From positions 1 to 61,184 of the forward strand of contig JAJDUD010000032.1 in assembly GCA_022826825.1 (NCBI GenBank): a stretch of DNA of 61,184 nt. The letters run 5' to 3'. Below are positions 40,928 through 50,740 of this stretch, piece after piece; positions within the stretch are counted from its first letter, which is position 1, and every line of letters begins with the position of its first letter. The notes under the pieces were generated by a model that was not told the DNA's origin, made no database searches, and was given only the letters and a program-made list of their open reading frames with translations. Origin of the DNA: Acidobacteriota bacterium. GTDB lineage: Bacteria > Acidobacteriota > Vicinamibacteria > Marinacidobacterales > Marinacidobacteraceae. The position numbers and the translations under genes are program-made.

Positions 40928-43252
40928 TCAGAACCGGAACAGCCGGGTGAACTTGACGATAAACGACTGGGTGTTCAGCTCGGGATACCCGGGGACCAGG
41001 GTGTCCCGGAGCGAGTTGTAGACCACGTAGAAGTCGCTGCCGGGCTCGTACTCCCAGCGGAACCGGACGTTCGTCGAGAGGCTGCCGGCGGCGCTGTTGT
41101 ACTGGAGGAACGCGGCCAGGAAGCTCCGCGGCGAGACCGTGTAGTTGATCCGGGCGGCGAGCAGGTTCGTGTCGTAGTCCCCCTCGGGCAGGGCGATCCA
41201 GTTCACCGAGACCGTGGGCTCGACGGTGAGCCGGGTCATGAGTTCGACCCGGCCGCGCCAGGCGAGTTCGCGGCGGGTTCCGGAGAAAAAGCCGCCCTGC
41301 TGGTAGGCGAAGCCGCCCGACACCGGTCGCTGGGGGCCCGCCTGGTAACTGACCCGCACCGTGTCGAAGTCGTAGCTGCCGGGCCCGACGCCGAGGTCGT
41401 CGCTCAGCGAGAACGACTCGCTCAGCACCTCGCGGTTCCGGTTGGCGTTCACGTTGAAGCTGTCCCCGTTCTCGAACTCCATGTCGTAGCGGAAGCCGAA
41501 GATCCGGGTTTCGAGCACGCCTTCGTTGTCCGTCGTGTAGTCCACGCTGCCGGTCCAGCCGATCTTGCGTAGCCACGCGATGGAGTGGGGCCGGGGGCTG
41601 AACCGTGCCTCCGCGTAGTTCCGCTGGAAGTCCAGGCGGCGCAGGAACCCGATCCCGGGGTCGAATTCGTCCCCCACCACCAGCCGCTCCGCCTGCACGC
41701 CGTAGCGGTCGCCGTTGTAGTCGAGCTGGCCCAGGTAGCTCAGCCCGGTCTCGTCCTCGAGTTCGTTCTGCGTCCAGGCCGCGTAGCTGCGGATGTCCAG
41801 GTTTTCGAAGAACCCGAAGCGGGCGTCCATCCCGTAGGCGAAGTTCCTCCCCAGGCCGCTCGCGGTATGGGAGCGGTACGTCCCCATCACCCCGACGGTG
41901 CTGCGGTTCAGGATGTCGCGCTTCAGCCGGAAGACGGAGAAGTCCGTCTCCGGGGATCCGGCGGCCGGGCTCTCGCTGCTGCGGATGGCGATGGCGCCCA
42001 CGTTGTAGTCGCCCAGCTTCCCCGTCACCCGGGCACCGCCCGTGATGGGCACCGCCTGTCCGGCCTCGATGCCGATACGGCGGCTGAAGAAGAGCACCGG
42101 CGTGCTGCTCGGCGGCCCGAAGCTGCGCGTGGACCCCGGCGGCGCGCCGCGGCCCCCCGAGGCGCCGAAGTCGAAGATCCCCTGACCCTCCAGGAAGAAC
42201 TCGCGCTTTTCGGGGAAGAAGAGGCTGAAGCGGGTGAGGTTGATCTGCTGCGCGTCGGCTTCGACCTGGGCGAAGTCGGTGTTCCAGGTGAGGTCGGCGG
42301 TGAGCCCACTGGTGATGCCGACCTTGGCGTCCACCCCGAAGTCGCCGCCGAAGTCGCGGTCGAGCGCCCCGGTGGCGACCCGGGCCCCGGCGGCGTCTCC
42401 GATCAGGTACGGCTTCACCTCGACCGTCCGGGAACTCGCCGGCGCCTCGAGACCCACCAGGGTGCCCGCCGAACTGACTTTGGTGATCGCCCGCGGCCCG
42501 AGCGCCGCCGGGACCTGGGTCAGATAGGACATCTCGTTCTTCCAGCGGACCACCCGGCGGAAGTTGATGCCCCACACCTGGGGGCCGCCCCGGTCGTAGC
42601 GCAGGGTCTTGAACGGGATGCGCATCTCCATGGTCCAGCCGTTCTCGAAGCGCGCCGCCTTGGAATCCCAGACCGCGGTCCAGTCCCGGTTCACCCCCCG
42701 TTCATCCACGATGAGCCCGTCGAAGAAGCCGCCGATGGGGTTCAGGTAGAAGAAAAAGGCGTTCCGGCGGTCGTAAAAGGTGTCCAGAATCACCGCGAGG
42801 TTGGCGTTGTTGAAGATGCCGAAGTTGTCCCGCCGCATCTCGGTCGCCACGATCCGGTCCGGCTGCGAATCCCAGCACCGCCCGGCCACGTACACCGCGT
42901 CGTCGTCGAAGAAAACCCAGACCTCGGTGTCCTCGGTGGCCGGCTCGCCCTCGAGCGGCAGCGCCTGGATGAAACCGCCGACGCCCGGAACGCGGTCGTA
43001 GATTCCGTCGTCGAGCCGGCCGTCGAGTTCGAGGGGCTCGTCGATGCGGGTAGCGCGCATGGTGGCCCCGCCGGCGTCGTCGCGGCGGACCATCGCGGGG
43101 AGCTCGGGAGGCGCGGGACCGCGCACCACGGCCGCGGGGGCCGGGGCCGATCCCTGACTGTCGGGGCGTTCCGCGAGTTCGGCCGACTGCGCCCACAGCG
43201 CGACCGGACCGAACAGGGTGAACAGGGCGGCCAGGAACGCGTAGCGGGACAA
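40928..43252 (-). CDS. DUF5916/CBM9-like outer-membrane protein, subfamily A, copy 1
   Basis: 774 residues. Signal peptide 1-21 (TTG start, cut after LWA). A conserved linker RGPAPPELPAMVRRDDAGG leads to a CBM9-like beta-sandwich (about 65-250; DGRLDDGIYDRVPGV, VWVFFDDDAVYVAGRCWDSQ, DTFYDRRNAFFFYLNPIGG). A DUF5916 region of about 500 residues full of alternating beta-strands follows, ending in LFRF with a terminal Phe, as in BAM-inserted barrels. The substrate is unknown; glycan or other polymer binding is suggested only by the CBM9-like part. A TACAGT -10-like hexamer lies at 43274-43279. Confidence 0.87.
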   Translation of the reverse strand: MSRYAFLAALFTLFGPVALWAQSAELAERPDSQGSAPAPAAVVRGPAPPELPAMVRRDDAGGATMRATRIDEPLELDGRLDDGIYDRVPGVGGFIQALPLEGEPATEDTEVWVFFDDDAVYVAGRCWDSQPDRIVATEMRRDNFGIFNNANLAVILDTFYDRRNAFFFYLNPIGGFFDGLIVDERGVNRDWTAVWDSKAARFENGWTMEMRIPFKTLRYDRGGPQVWGINFRRVVRWKNEMSYLTQVPAALGPRAITKVSSAGTLVGLEAPASSRTVEVKPYLIGDAAGARVATGALDRDFGGDFGVDAKVGITSGLTADLTWNTDFAQVEADAQQINLTRFSLFFPEKREFFLEGQGIFDFGASGGRGAPPGSTRSFGPPSSTPVLFFSRRIGIEAGQAVPITGGARVTGKLGDYNVGAIAIRSSESPAAGSPETDFSVFRLKRDILNRSTVGVMGTYRSHTASGLGRNFAYGMDARFGFFENLDIRSYAAWTQNELEDETGLSYLGQLDYNGDRYGVQAERLVVGDEFDPGIGFLRRLDFQRNYAEARFSPRPHSIAWLRKIGWTGSVDYTTDNEGVLETRIFGFRYDMEFENGDSFNVNANRNREVLSESFSLSDDLGVGPGSYDFDTVRVSYQAGPQRPVSGGFAYQQGGFFSGTRRELAWRGRVELMTRLTVEPTVSVNWIALPEGDYDTNLLAARINYTVSPRSFLAAFLQYNSAAGSLSTNVRFRWEYEPGSDFYVVYNSLRDTLVPGYPELNTQSFIVKFTRLFRF

Positions 43253-43396
43253 GAGCAGAGCTTGGGCTCCGAAACTGTACGTCGGGATTCGCCTCTGATC
43301 CGGATGGCTCGAGCTTTGTTGCCCCCAACTGCTTTCGGCAGCTCCGCGCCGTGCGGCGGAGCGGCGGTTCGCGCTCTGCGGGCCTTCGGCCCGCGT

Positions 43397-43460
43397 GCCG
43401 GCCGGAGGCCGGCGTTCGAAGCCGTACGCGCCACCTTGCCGGTCTGAAGGCCGGCGCTCC
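43397..43460. repeat. Two REP-like palindromes between DUF5916 copies 1 and 2
   Basis: GCCGGCCGGAGGCCGGC at 43397-43413 and GCCGGTCTGAAGGCCGGC followed by GCTCC at 43438-43460. The second begins 4 bases after the stop codon of the gene ending at 43465. Confidence 0.6.
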
Positions 43461-43464
43461 TCTC

Positions 43465-45810
43465 CTAGAAGCGGAAGAGGCGGGTGAACTTGACGATGAA
43501 GGACTGCGTGTTGAGTTCGGGGTATCCGGGGGCCAGGGTGTCCCGGAGCGAGTTGTAGACGACGTAGAAGTCGCTGCCCGGTTCGTACTCCCAGCGGAAG
43601 CGCACGTTCGTGGAGAGGCTGTCGGCGGCGGTGTTGTACTGGAGGAAGGCGGCGACGAAGCTGCGCGGCGAGAGGGTGTAGTTGATCCGCGACGCGATCA
43701 GGCTGGTGTCGTAGTCGCCGGCCGGGAGGTCGATCCAGTTCACCGAGAGGGTGGGCTCGAGGGAGAAGCGCGTCGTCACCTCGACGCGTCCGCGCCAGGC
43801 CGCCTCGCGGCGCGTCCCGGAGAAGAAGCCCCCCTGCTGGAAGGCGAAGTTTCCGGAGACCGGACGCTGCGGCCCCGCCTGGTAGGCGACCCGGACGTGG
43901 TCGAAGTCGTACGGCCCCGCCCCCACGCCGATCCCCTCGTCCTCGTCCAGCAGGAACTCTTCACGGAGCACCTCGTGGTTCCGGGCGGTATCCACGTTGA
44001 GTCGGTCACCGTTTTCGAACTCGACCTCCGTAGCCAATTGGAGGATCCGGGTCTCGAGAGTCCCTGCGTTATCGGTGGTGTGGTCGATGCTGCCGGTCCA
44101 GCCGATCTGGCGCAGCCAGGAAATGGAATGCGGCCGGGGGCTGAAGCGCGCCTCCGCGTAGTTGCGCTGGAAGTCACGGCGCCGGAGGAACCCGATCCCC
44201 GGATCGAATCCGTCCCCGACCACCAGCCGTTCCGTCTTCACCCCGTAGCGGTCGCCGTTGTATTCGAGCTGGCCCAGGTAGCTCATCCCGGTCGTGTCCT
44301 CGAGTTCGTTCTGGGTCCAGGCCGCGTAGGACTGGATGGTGAGGTTCTCGAAGAACCCGAAGCGGGCGTCCATCCCGTAGGCGAAGTTCCGGCCGAGGCC
44401 GCTGGCGGTGTGGGAGCGGTAGGTGCCCATCACGCCCACCGTGCTGCGGTTCAGGATGTCGCGCTTCAGCCGCAGCACCGAGAAGTCGGTCTCCGGCGCG
44501 CCGGCGGCGCTGTTCGCGCCGGTGCGGATGGCGAGCGCCCCGACGCCGAAGTCGCCGAGCTTGCCCGTCACCCGCCCGCCGCCGAGGATCGGCACGATCT
44601 GGCCGCCGGCGATCCCGATCTGGCGGCTGAAGAAGAGCACCGGGGTGCTGCTCGGCGGGCCGAAGCTGCGCGTCGATCCCGCGGGAGGGCTGCGGCTCGA
44701 AGTGCCGAAGCTGAAGGTCCCCTGCCCCTCGAGGAAGAACTCGCGCTTTTCGGGAAAGAACAGGCTGAAGCGGGTGAGGTTGATCTGCTGCGCGTCCGCC
44801 TCCACCTGGGCGAAGTCGGTGTTCCAGGTGAGATCGGCGATGAGGCCGCTCGTGACGCCGACCTTGGCGTCCACCCCGAACTCGCCGCCGTAGTCCCGAT
44901 CCAGCCGGCCGGCGCCGGCGCGGATTCCGGCGGCGTCCCCGATGAGGTACGGCTTCACCTCGACGGTCCGGGCACTGGCCGGCGCCTCGATGCCGACCAG
45001 AGTGCCCGCCGAGCTGACCTTGGTGATGGCGCGGGGTCCGAGGGCCGTGGGAACCCCGGTAAGGAAGGACAGCTCGTTCTTCCAGCGCACGATGCGGCGG
45101 AAGTTGATTCCCCACACCTGGGGGCCGCCGCTCGCGTAGCGCAGCGTCTTGAACGGGATCCGCATCTCCATGGTCCAGCCGTTTTCGAACCGGGCCGCCC
45201 GCGAGTCCCAGACCGCGGTCCAGTCGCGGTTGGGAGGGTTCTCGTCCGCGATGAGGCCGTCGAAGAACCCGCCGATCGGGTTCATGTAGAAGAAGAAGGC
45301 GTTCCGGCGGTCGTAGAAGGTGTCCAGGATGACCGCGAGGTTCTCGTTGTTGAAGATGCCGAAGTTGTCCCGCCGCATCTCGGTGGCCACCATGCGGTGG
45401 GGCTGGCTGTCCCAGCACCGGCCGGCGATGTACACCGCCTCGTCGTCGTAGAAGACCCAGACGTCGGTGGGCTCGGTGGCCGGTTCGCCCTCGAGCGGCA
45501 GCGCCTGGATGAACCCGCCCACCCCGGGCACCCGGTCGTAGATGGCGTCGTCGAGGCGGCCGTCGAAATCGAGCGGCTCGGTGAGGCGGGTGGCGCGCAT
45601 GGTGGCGCCCCCGGCGTCGTCGCGGCGCACCATCTCGGGGAGATCCGGAGGGGCGGGTCCCCGCACCGCGGCCGCGGGCGCCGGCGCCGCCCCCTGACCG
45701 TCCTGGCGGTCCGCGAGCTCCGCGGGCTGCGCCCGGAGCGAAACCGGAGCGATCAGGGTGGCGCCGGAAATCAGGAAGCCGTACGCGGAGCGGCGCCAGG
45801 ACGGGAACAC
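43465..45810 (-). CDS. DUF5916/CBM9-like outer-membrane protein, subfamily A, copy 2
   Basis: 781 residues from GTG (signal VFPSWRRSAYGFLISG, cut after SLRA). An open frame continuing far upstream through the next gene is a GC artefact. Linker RGPAPPDLPEMVRRDDAGG, CBM9-like domain, then DUF5916 barrel ending LFRF. Shares long stretches with copies 1 and 3, for example TYRSHTASGLGRNFAYGMD with copy 1. An ACTGTA/TACAGT hexamer just upstream (45821-45826) would leave almost no leader. The gap to copy 3 is 47 bases. Confidence 0.87.
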   Translation of the reverse strand: MFPSWRRSAYGFLISGATLIAPVSLRAQPAELADRQDGQGAAPAPAAAVRGPAPPDLPEMVRRDDAGGATMRATRLTEPLDFDGRLDDAIYDRVPGVGGFIQALPLEGEPATEPTDVWVFYDDEAVYIAGRCWDSQPHRMVATEMRRDNFGIFNNENLAVILDTFYDRRNAFFFYMNPIGGFFDGLIADENPPNRDWTAVWDSRAARFENGWTMEMRIPFKTLRYASGGPQVWGINFRRIVRWKNELSFLTGVPTALGPRAITKVSSAGTLVGIEAPASARTVEVKPYLIGDAAGIRAGAGRLDRDYGGEFGVDAKVGVTSGLIADLTWNTDFAQVEADAQQINLTRFSLFFPEKREFFLEGQGTFSFGTSSRSPPAGSTRSFGPPSSTPVLFFSRQIGIAGGQIVPILGGGRVTGKLGDFGVGALAIRTGANSAAGAPETDFSVLRLKRDILNRSTVGVMGTYRSHTASGLGRNFAYGMDARFGFFENLTIQSYAAWTQNELEDTTGMSYLGQLEYNGDRYGVKTERLVVGDGFDPGIGFLRRRDFQRNYAEARFSPRPHSISWLRQIGWTGSIDHTTDNAGTLETRILQLATEVEFENGDRLNVDTARNHEVLREEFLLDEDEGIGVGAGPYDFDHVRVAYQAGPQRPVSGNFAFQQGGFFSGTRREAAWRGRVEVTTRFSLEPTLSVNWIDLPAGDYDTSLIASRINYTLSPRSFVAAFLQYNTAADSLSTNVRFRWEYEPGSDFYVVYNSLRDTLAPGYPELNTQSFIVKFTRLFRF

Positions 45811-45857
45811 GGGCAGCGGAACTGTACGCCGGGATGCGTAGGCCGGCGCTCCTTGCC

Positions 45858-48227
45858 CTAGAAACGGAAGAGGCGGGTGAACTTGACGATCAGGGCCTGG
45901 GTGTTCAGCTCGGGGTATCCCGGGACCAGCGTGTCCCGGAGCGAGTTGTAGACGACGTAGAGGTCGCTCCCCGGCTCGTACTCCCAGCGGAAGCGCACGT
46001 TCGTCGAGAGGCTGTTCGCGGCGGTGTTGTACTGGAGGAACGCCGCGAGAAAACTGCGCGGCGACAGGGTGTAGTTGATCCGGGAGGCGATCAGGCTGGT
46101 GTCGTAGTCGCCGGCCGGGAGCGCGATCCAGTTCAGCGAGACGATGGGTTCGAGGGTGAGCCGGGTCGTCACTTCCACCCGTCCGCGCCATGCCGCCTCG
46201 CGGCGGGTCCCGGAGAAGAATCCCCCCTGCTGGTAGGCGAAATTGCCGGAGACCGGGCGCTGGGGCCCGGCGTTGTAGCTGACCCGGACGGAGTCGAAGT
46301 CGTAGGCGCCGGCTCCCACGCCGATCCCGTCGTCCCGATCCAGCAGGAACTCCTCGCTCAGGACCTCCCGGTTGCGGGTGACGTCGAGGTTCAGCCGGTC
46401 GCTGTTTTCCATTTCGACCCGCGTCTGCAGCGAGAAAATCCGGGTCTCGAGGACGGACTCGTTGTCGGTGGTGTAGTCGACGCTGCCGGTCCAGCCGATC
46501 TTGCGGAGCCAGGGGATCGAGTGCGGCCGCGGGCTGAAGCGCGCCTCGGCGTAGTTGCGCTGGAAGTCCCGCCGCCGCAGGAACCCGATTCCCGGGTCGA
46601 ACCCGTCCCCCACCACCAGCCGCTCGGTCTTGAGGCCGTAGCGGTCGCCGTTGTAGTCGAACTGGCCCAGATAGCTCATCCCGGTCTCGTCCTCGAGTTC
46701 GTTCTGGGTCCACGCGGCGTAGGTCTGGATGGTGAGATGCTCGAAAAACCCGAACTGGGCATCCATCCCCCAGGCGACGTTCCGCCCCAGCCCCCTGGCG
46801 GTGTCGGAGCGATAGGTGCCCATCACGCCCACCGTGCTGCGGTTCAGGATGTCGCGCTTCAGCCGCAGTACCGAGAAGTCGGTCTCGGGCGCGCCCGCGG
46901 TGCTGTTGGCGCCGCTGCGGATGGCGAGCGCCCCGACGCCGAAGTCGCCGAGCTTGCCGGTCACCCGCCCGCCGCCGAGGATCGGCACCACCTGGCCGCC
47001 GGCGATCCCGATCTGGCGGCTGAAGAAGAGCACCGGAGTGCTGCTCGGCGGGCCGAAGCTGCGCGTGGATCCGGAGGGCGGCGCCCGCGACGCGGTGCCG
47101 AAGCCGAAGATCCCCTGCCCCTCGAGGAAGAACTCGCGCTTCTCGGGAAAGAACAGGCTGAAGCGGGTGAGGTTGATCTGCTGGGCGTCCGCCTCCACCT
47201 GGGCGAAATCGGTGTTCCAGGTGAGGTCGGCGGTGAGCCCGCTGGTGATCCCGACCTTGGCGTCCACCCCGTAGTCGCCGCCGTACTCGCGTTCCAGCCC
47301 GCCGGCGCCCGAGCGAACCCCGGCGCCGTCGCCGATCACGTAGGGCTTGACGTCGACGGTCCGGGAACTCGCCGGCGCTTCGAGGCCCACGAGGGTGCCC
47401 GCCGAGCTGATCTTGGTCATGGCACGCGGCCCCAGGGCGGCGGGAAGCTGGGTCAGATAGGAATATTCGTTCTTCCAGCGCACGATGCGGCGGAAGTTGA
47501 TCCCCCAGACCTGGGGACCGCCGCTCGCGTAGCGCAGGGTCTTGAAGGGGATCGCCATCTCCACGGTCCAGCCGTTTTCGAACCGGGCCGCGCGCGAATC
47601 CCAGACCGCGGTCCAGTCGCGGTTCACGTTCAGTTCGTCCACGATGAGGCCGTCGAAGAAGCCGCCGATCGGGTTCAGGTAGAAGAAGAAGGCGTTCCTG
47701 CGGTCGTAGAAGGTGTCCAGGATGAGGCCGAAGTTCTCGTTGTTGTGGATGCCGAAGTGGTCGCGCCGCATCTCGGTGGCGAGCATCCGGTGGGGCTGGG
47801 AGTCCCAGCAGCGGCCCGCGACGTAGAGCGTGTCGTCGTCGTAGAAGACCCAGACCTCCGTCGTCTCGGTGGCGGGCTCGCCTTCGAGCGGCAGTGACTG
47901 GATGAAGCCGCCCACGCCGGGAACCCGGTCGTAGATGGCGTCGTCGAGGCGGCCGTCGAAGTCGAGCGGCTCGGTGAGGCGGACGGCGCGCATGGTGGCG
48001 CCGCCGACGTCGTCGCGCCGGACCATCTCGGGAAGATCGGGAGGGGCGGGACCCCGGACGACAAAGGCAGCCGCCGGGGCCGTTCCCTGCCCACTCCGGC
48101 GGTCGGCGGGCTCGTTCGACTGGCTCCACGCGAACGCTGGAACCATCAGACCCGCACCGGCCAGCAGGAACCGGAACGCGGTCCGGGGCACGAAAGAGAC
48201 GTCAGGCGGCGGAACCTTGGGGGCCAC
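45858..48227 (-). CDS. DUF5916/CBM9-like outer-membrane protein, subfamily A, copy 3
   Basis: 789 residues (GTG). A second GTG 12 codons later (VPRTAFRFLLAGAG) would give a more compact signal peptide and may be the real start. Linker RGPAPPDLPEMVRRDDVGG, CBM9-like domain and DUF5916 barrel as in copies 1 and 2, ending LFRF. Barrel strands around RRIG/RQIGIAGGQVVPILGGG match copy 2. It starts 13 bases after copy 4's stop, so copies 4 and 3 form an operon. Confidence 0.87.
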   Translation of the reverse strand: MAPKVPPPDVSFVPRTAFRFLLAGAGLMVPAFAWSQSNEPADRRSGQGTAPAAAFVVRGPAPPDLPEMVRRDDVGGATMRAVRLTEPLDFDGRLDDAIYDRVPGVGGFIQSLPLEGEPATETTEVWVFYDDDTLYVAGRCWDSQPHRMLATEMRRDHFGIHNNENFGLILDTFYDRRNAFFFYLNPIGGFFDGLIVDELNVNRDWTAVWDSRAARFENGWTVEMAIPFKTLRYASGGPQVWGINFRRIVRWKNEYSYLTQLPAALGPRAMTKISSAGTLVGLEAPASSRTVDVKPYVIGDGAGVRSGAGGLEREYGGDYGVDAKVGITSGLTADLTWNTDFAQVEADAQQINLTRFSLFFPEKREFFLEGQGIFGFGTASRAPPSGSTRSFGPPSSTPVLFFSRQIGIAGGQVVPILGGGRVTGKLGDFGVGALAIRSGANSTAGAPETDFSVLRLKRDILNRSTVGVMGTYRSDTARGLGRNVAWGMDAQFGFFEHLTIQTYAAWTQNELEDETGMSYLGQFDYNGDRYGLKTERLVVGDGFDPGIGFLRRRDFQRNYAEARFSPRPHSIPWLRKIGWTGSVDYTTDNESVLETRIFSLQTRVEMENSDRLNLDVTRNREVLSEEFLLDRDDGIGVGAGAYDFDSVRVSYNAGPQRPVSGNFAYQQGGFFSGTRREAAWRGRVEVTTRLTLEPIVSLNWIALPAGDYDTSLIASRINYTLSPRSFLAAFLQYNTAANSLSTNVRFRWEYEPGSDLYVVYNSLRDTLVPGYPELNTQALIVKFTRLFRF

Positions 48228-48240
48228 GGGTCGGAGCCTG

Positions 48241-50649
48241 TCAGAAACGGAACAGACGGGTGAACTTGACGATGAACGACTGGGTGTCGAGTTCGGGATA
48301 CCCGGGCATCAGCGTGTCCCGCAGCGAGTTGTAGACGAGATAGAAGTCGCTGCCCGGCTGGTACTCCCAGCGGAACCGGATGTTCGTGGAGAGGCTGTTC
48401 GCGGCGCTGTTGTACTGGAGAAAGGCGGCGAGAAAGCTCCGGGGAGAAAGGTTGTAGTTGAGCCTCGCGGCAACCAGCCGGGTGTCGTAGACCCCGCCCG
48501 GGAGAGTGATCCAGTTGAGGGAGACGGTCGGTTCCACGATGAAGTGGGGAATGACTTCGAGCCGGCCGCGCCAGGCGAGTTCGCGTCTCGTTCCCGAGAA
48601 GAACCCGCCCTGCTGGTAGGCGAAGTTTCCCGAGACGGGCCGTTGGGGCCCGGCCCGGTAGCTGAGGCGGGCGGTTTCGAAGTCATGGGCGCCGACGGCC
48701 ACCGCGAGGTCGTCCGCCAGCCGGAATTCCTCGTGGAGCACTTCCCGGTTCCGCGCCAGCTCGAACTGGAAGCTGTCTCCGTTCTCCAGCTCGGCGTCGG
48801 ACCGGAGAGCAAGAATCCGGGTTTCGAGATTCCCGTCCGTGTCGGTGGTGTAGTCGAGGCTGCCGGTGCCGCCGATCTTCCGCAGCCAGGCGATCGAGCG
48901 CGGCCGGGGGCTGAAGCGCGCCTCCGCGTAGTTGCGCTCGAAGTCCCGGCGCCGCAGGAACCCGATCCCGGGATCGAAGCCCTCGCCGACCACCAGCCGC
49001 TCGAGCTGGAGCCCGTAGCGGTCGGCCTGGTAGTCGAACTGGCCGCGATAGCTCATGCCGGTCCGCTCCTCGTGTTCGTTCTTCGTCCAGGCCGCGTAGC
49101 TGCGGATGTCGAGGTTCTCGTAGAACCCGAAGCGCGCGTCCATCCCGTAGGCGGCGTTGCTCCCCAGGCCGCCTCCCGCGTCCGAGCGATGGGTCCCCAT
49201 CAGCCCGACGGTGCTGCGGCCGAGGATGTCCCGTTTCAGCCGGACGACCGAGAAGTCGGTTCCCGGGGCGCCCGTGGCGGCGTTCTCGCCGGACCGCATG
49301 GCGAGCGCGCCGACGCCGAAGTCGCCGAGCTTCCCGGTCACCCGGGCGCCGCCGCGGATCGGCGCCAACTGGTTCCCGGCGATCCCGATCCGGCGGCTGA
49401 AGAAGAGGAGCGGAACGCTGCTCGGCGCTCCGAATCGGCGGGCCGAGGCGCGCGGCGTCCGCTCCGAGGTCCCGAAGGCGAAGAGTCCCTGTCCTTCCAG
49501 AAAGAACTCCCGCTTCTCGGGGAAGAAGAGGCTGAAGCGGGTCAGGTTGATCTGCTGGGCGTCCGCCTCGACCTGCGTGAAGTCGGTGTTCCAGGTCAGA
49601 TCGGCGGTGAGCCCGCTGGTGATGCCGACCTTGGCGTCAACCCCGAAGTCGGAACCGAACTCCCGGTCGAATGGGATGTCCTCCCTCCGCGCCCCAGCGG
49701 CATCGCCGGTGAGGTACGGCTTCACCTCCACGGTCCGGGAGCTGGGCGGCGCCTCGAGGCCGACCAGGGTGCCGTAGGAACTGACCTTGGTGATCGACCA
49801 GATGCCGAGGGCGGCCGGGAGTTGGGTCAGGTAGGAGATCTCGTTCTTCCAGCGGACGACCCGGCGGAAGTTGATGCCCCAGACCTGGGGGCCTCCGGCG
49901 GGATAGCGGAGGGTCTTGAACGGAAACCGCAGTTCGGTCGTCCAGCCGTCCTCGAACCAGGCGGTCCGGGAGTCCCACACGGCGGTCCAGTCCCGGTTGA
50001 AGTTGCGTTCGTCGGTGATGAGGCCGTCGAAGAACCCGCCGAGGGGGTTCAGGTAGAAGATGAAGGCGTTCCGGCGGTCGTAGAAGGTGTCGAAGGTGAC
50101 GGCCAGGTGCTGGTTGAGCCAGATGCTCCCGTGGTCGCGCCGGAGTTCGTTGGCCACGATCCGGTGGGGCTGGGTGTCCCAGCAGCGTCCGGCGATGTAG
50201 ATCGCCTCGTCGTCGAAAAAGACCCAGACCTCGGTCTTTTCGGTGGCCGGCGCTCCTTCGAGCGGCTCGGTCTGGATGAAATCGCTGATTCCGGGAACCT
50301 GGTCGTAGATCGGCTCGTCGAGGCGTCCGTCGAAGTCGAGGGGCTCTTCGAGGCGGACGGCCCGAATGGTGGCGCCGCCCTGGTCGTCGCGCCGGATCAT
50401 CGCCGGGGGTTCGGGGGGCGCGGGACCGTGGATCACCGGAGCCGGCCGCTGAGCCCTGGACGCCTGCGAAGAACCCGACCCCGGCATGGCGGGAGCCGCA
50501 GCGGCGACAGCCAGCAGGCCGACAGCCGCCAAGGCGCCGGCGCACACCCGAATCCGGCGCACACCCGGTCCGATCCGAGAGCCGAACACGGCCCCGACGC
50601 CGCGGGCAGCCGGTGGTGAAACCCGCGCGCCGTTCAACGGGCGATGCAT
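48241..50649 (-). CDS. DUF5916/CBM9-like outer-membrane protein, subfamily A, copy 4
   Basis: 802 residues. The ATG used lies inside the CGGGCGATGCATCCCG palindrome (50638-50653) and gives a long, basic N-terminus before the hydrophobic signal (VCAGALAAVGLLAVAAAA). A start further in, for example the GTG at VRRIRV, is possible. Linker HGPAPPEPPAMIRRDDQGG, CBM9-like domain (DGRLDEPIYDQVPGI) and barrel ending LFRF. The most diverged of the subfamily A set. It is divergent to the metallopeptidase lipoprotein gene and leads the copy 4-3 operon. Confidence 0.86.
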   Translation of the reverse strand: MHRPLNGARVSPPAARGVGAVFGSRIGPGVRRIRVCAGALAAVGLLAVAAAAPAMPGSGSSQASRAQRPAPVIHGPAPPEPPAMIRRDDQGGATIRAVRLEEPLDFDGRLDEPIYDQVPGISDFIQTEPLEGAPATEKTEVWVFFDDEAIYIAGRCWDTQPHRIVANELRRDHGSIWLNQHLAVTFDTFYDRRNAFIFYLNPLGGFFDGLITDERNFNRDWTAVWDSRTAWFEDGWTTELRFPFKTLRYPAGGPQVWGINFRRVVRWKNEISYLTQLPAALGIWSITKVSSYGTLVGLEAPPSSRTVEVKPYLTGDAAGARREDIPFDREFGSDFGVDAKVGITSGLTADLTWNTDFTQVEADAQQINLTRFSLFFPEKREFFLEGQGLFAFGTSERTPRASARRFGAPSSVPLLFFSRRIGIAGNQLAPIRGGARVTGKLGDFGVGALAMRSGENAATGAPGTDFSVVRLKRDILGRSTVGLMGTHRSDAGGGLGSNAAYGMDARFGFYENLDIRSYAAWTKNEHEERTGMSYRGQFDYQADRYGLQLERLVVGEGFDPGIGFLRRRDFERNYAEARFSPRPRSIAWLRKIGGTGSLDYTTDTDGNLETRILALRSDAELENGDSFQFELARNREVLHEEFRLADDLAVAVGAHDFETARLSYRAGPQRPVSGNFAYQQGGFFSGTRRELAWRGRLEVIPHFIVEPTVSLNWITLPGGVYDTRLVAARLNYNLSPRSFLAAFLQYNSAANSLSTNIRFRWEYQPGSDFYLVYNSLRDTLMPGYPELDTQSFIVKFTRLFRF

Positions 50650-50721
50650 CCCGGCTCTTCCCTCACGCGCCTTGTCCGCCGGGCGCCTCCCCGGACCCGG
50701 CGGTCACGCGAGTTTCACCAC
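50638..50721. repeat. Intergenic repeat block shared with 19621-19761
   Basis: The palindrome CGGGCGATGCATCCCG (50638-50653) is followed closely by the 60-bp block 50662-50721 that matches 19703-19761. Here the two parts are 8 bases apart; in the other copy they are 66 apart. Confidence 0.6.
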
Positions 50722-50740
50722 CCCGGCAATATCCTCTCGT

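Noticed and set aside
43465..48129. A single open frame of 1554 codons covering two genes
   Set aside because: Only its last 781 codons match the DUF5916 family. The upstream part is an Arg/Pro/Gly-rich shadow of the neighbouring gene in another frame, a GC artefact.
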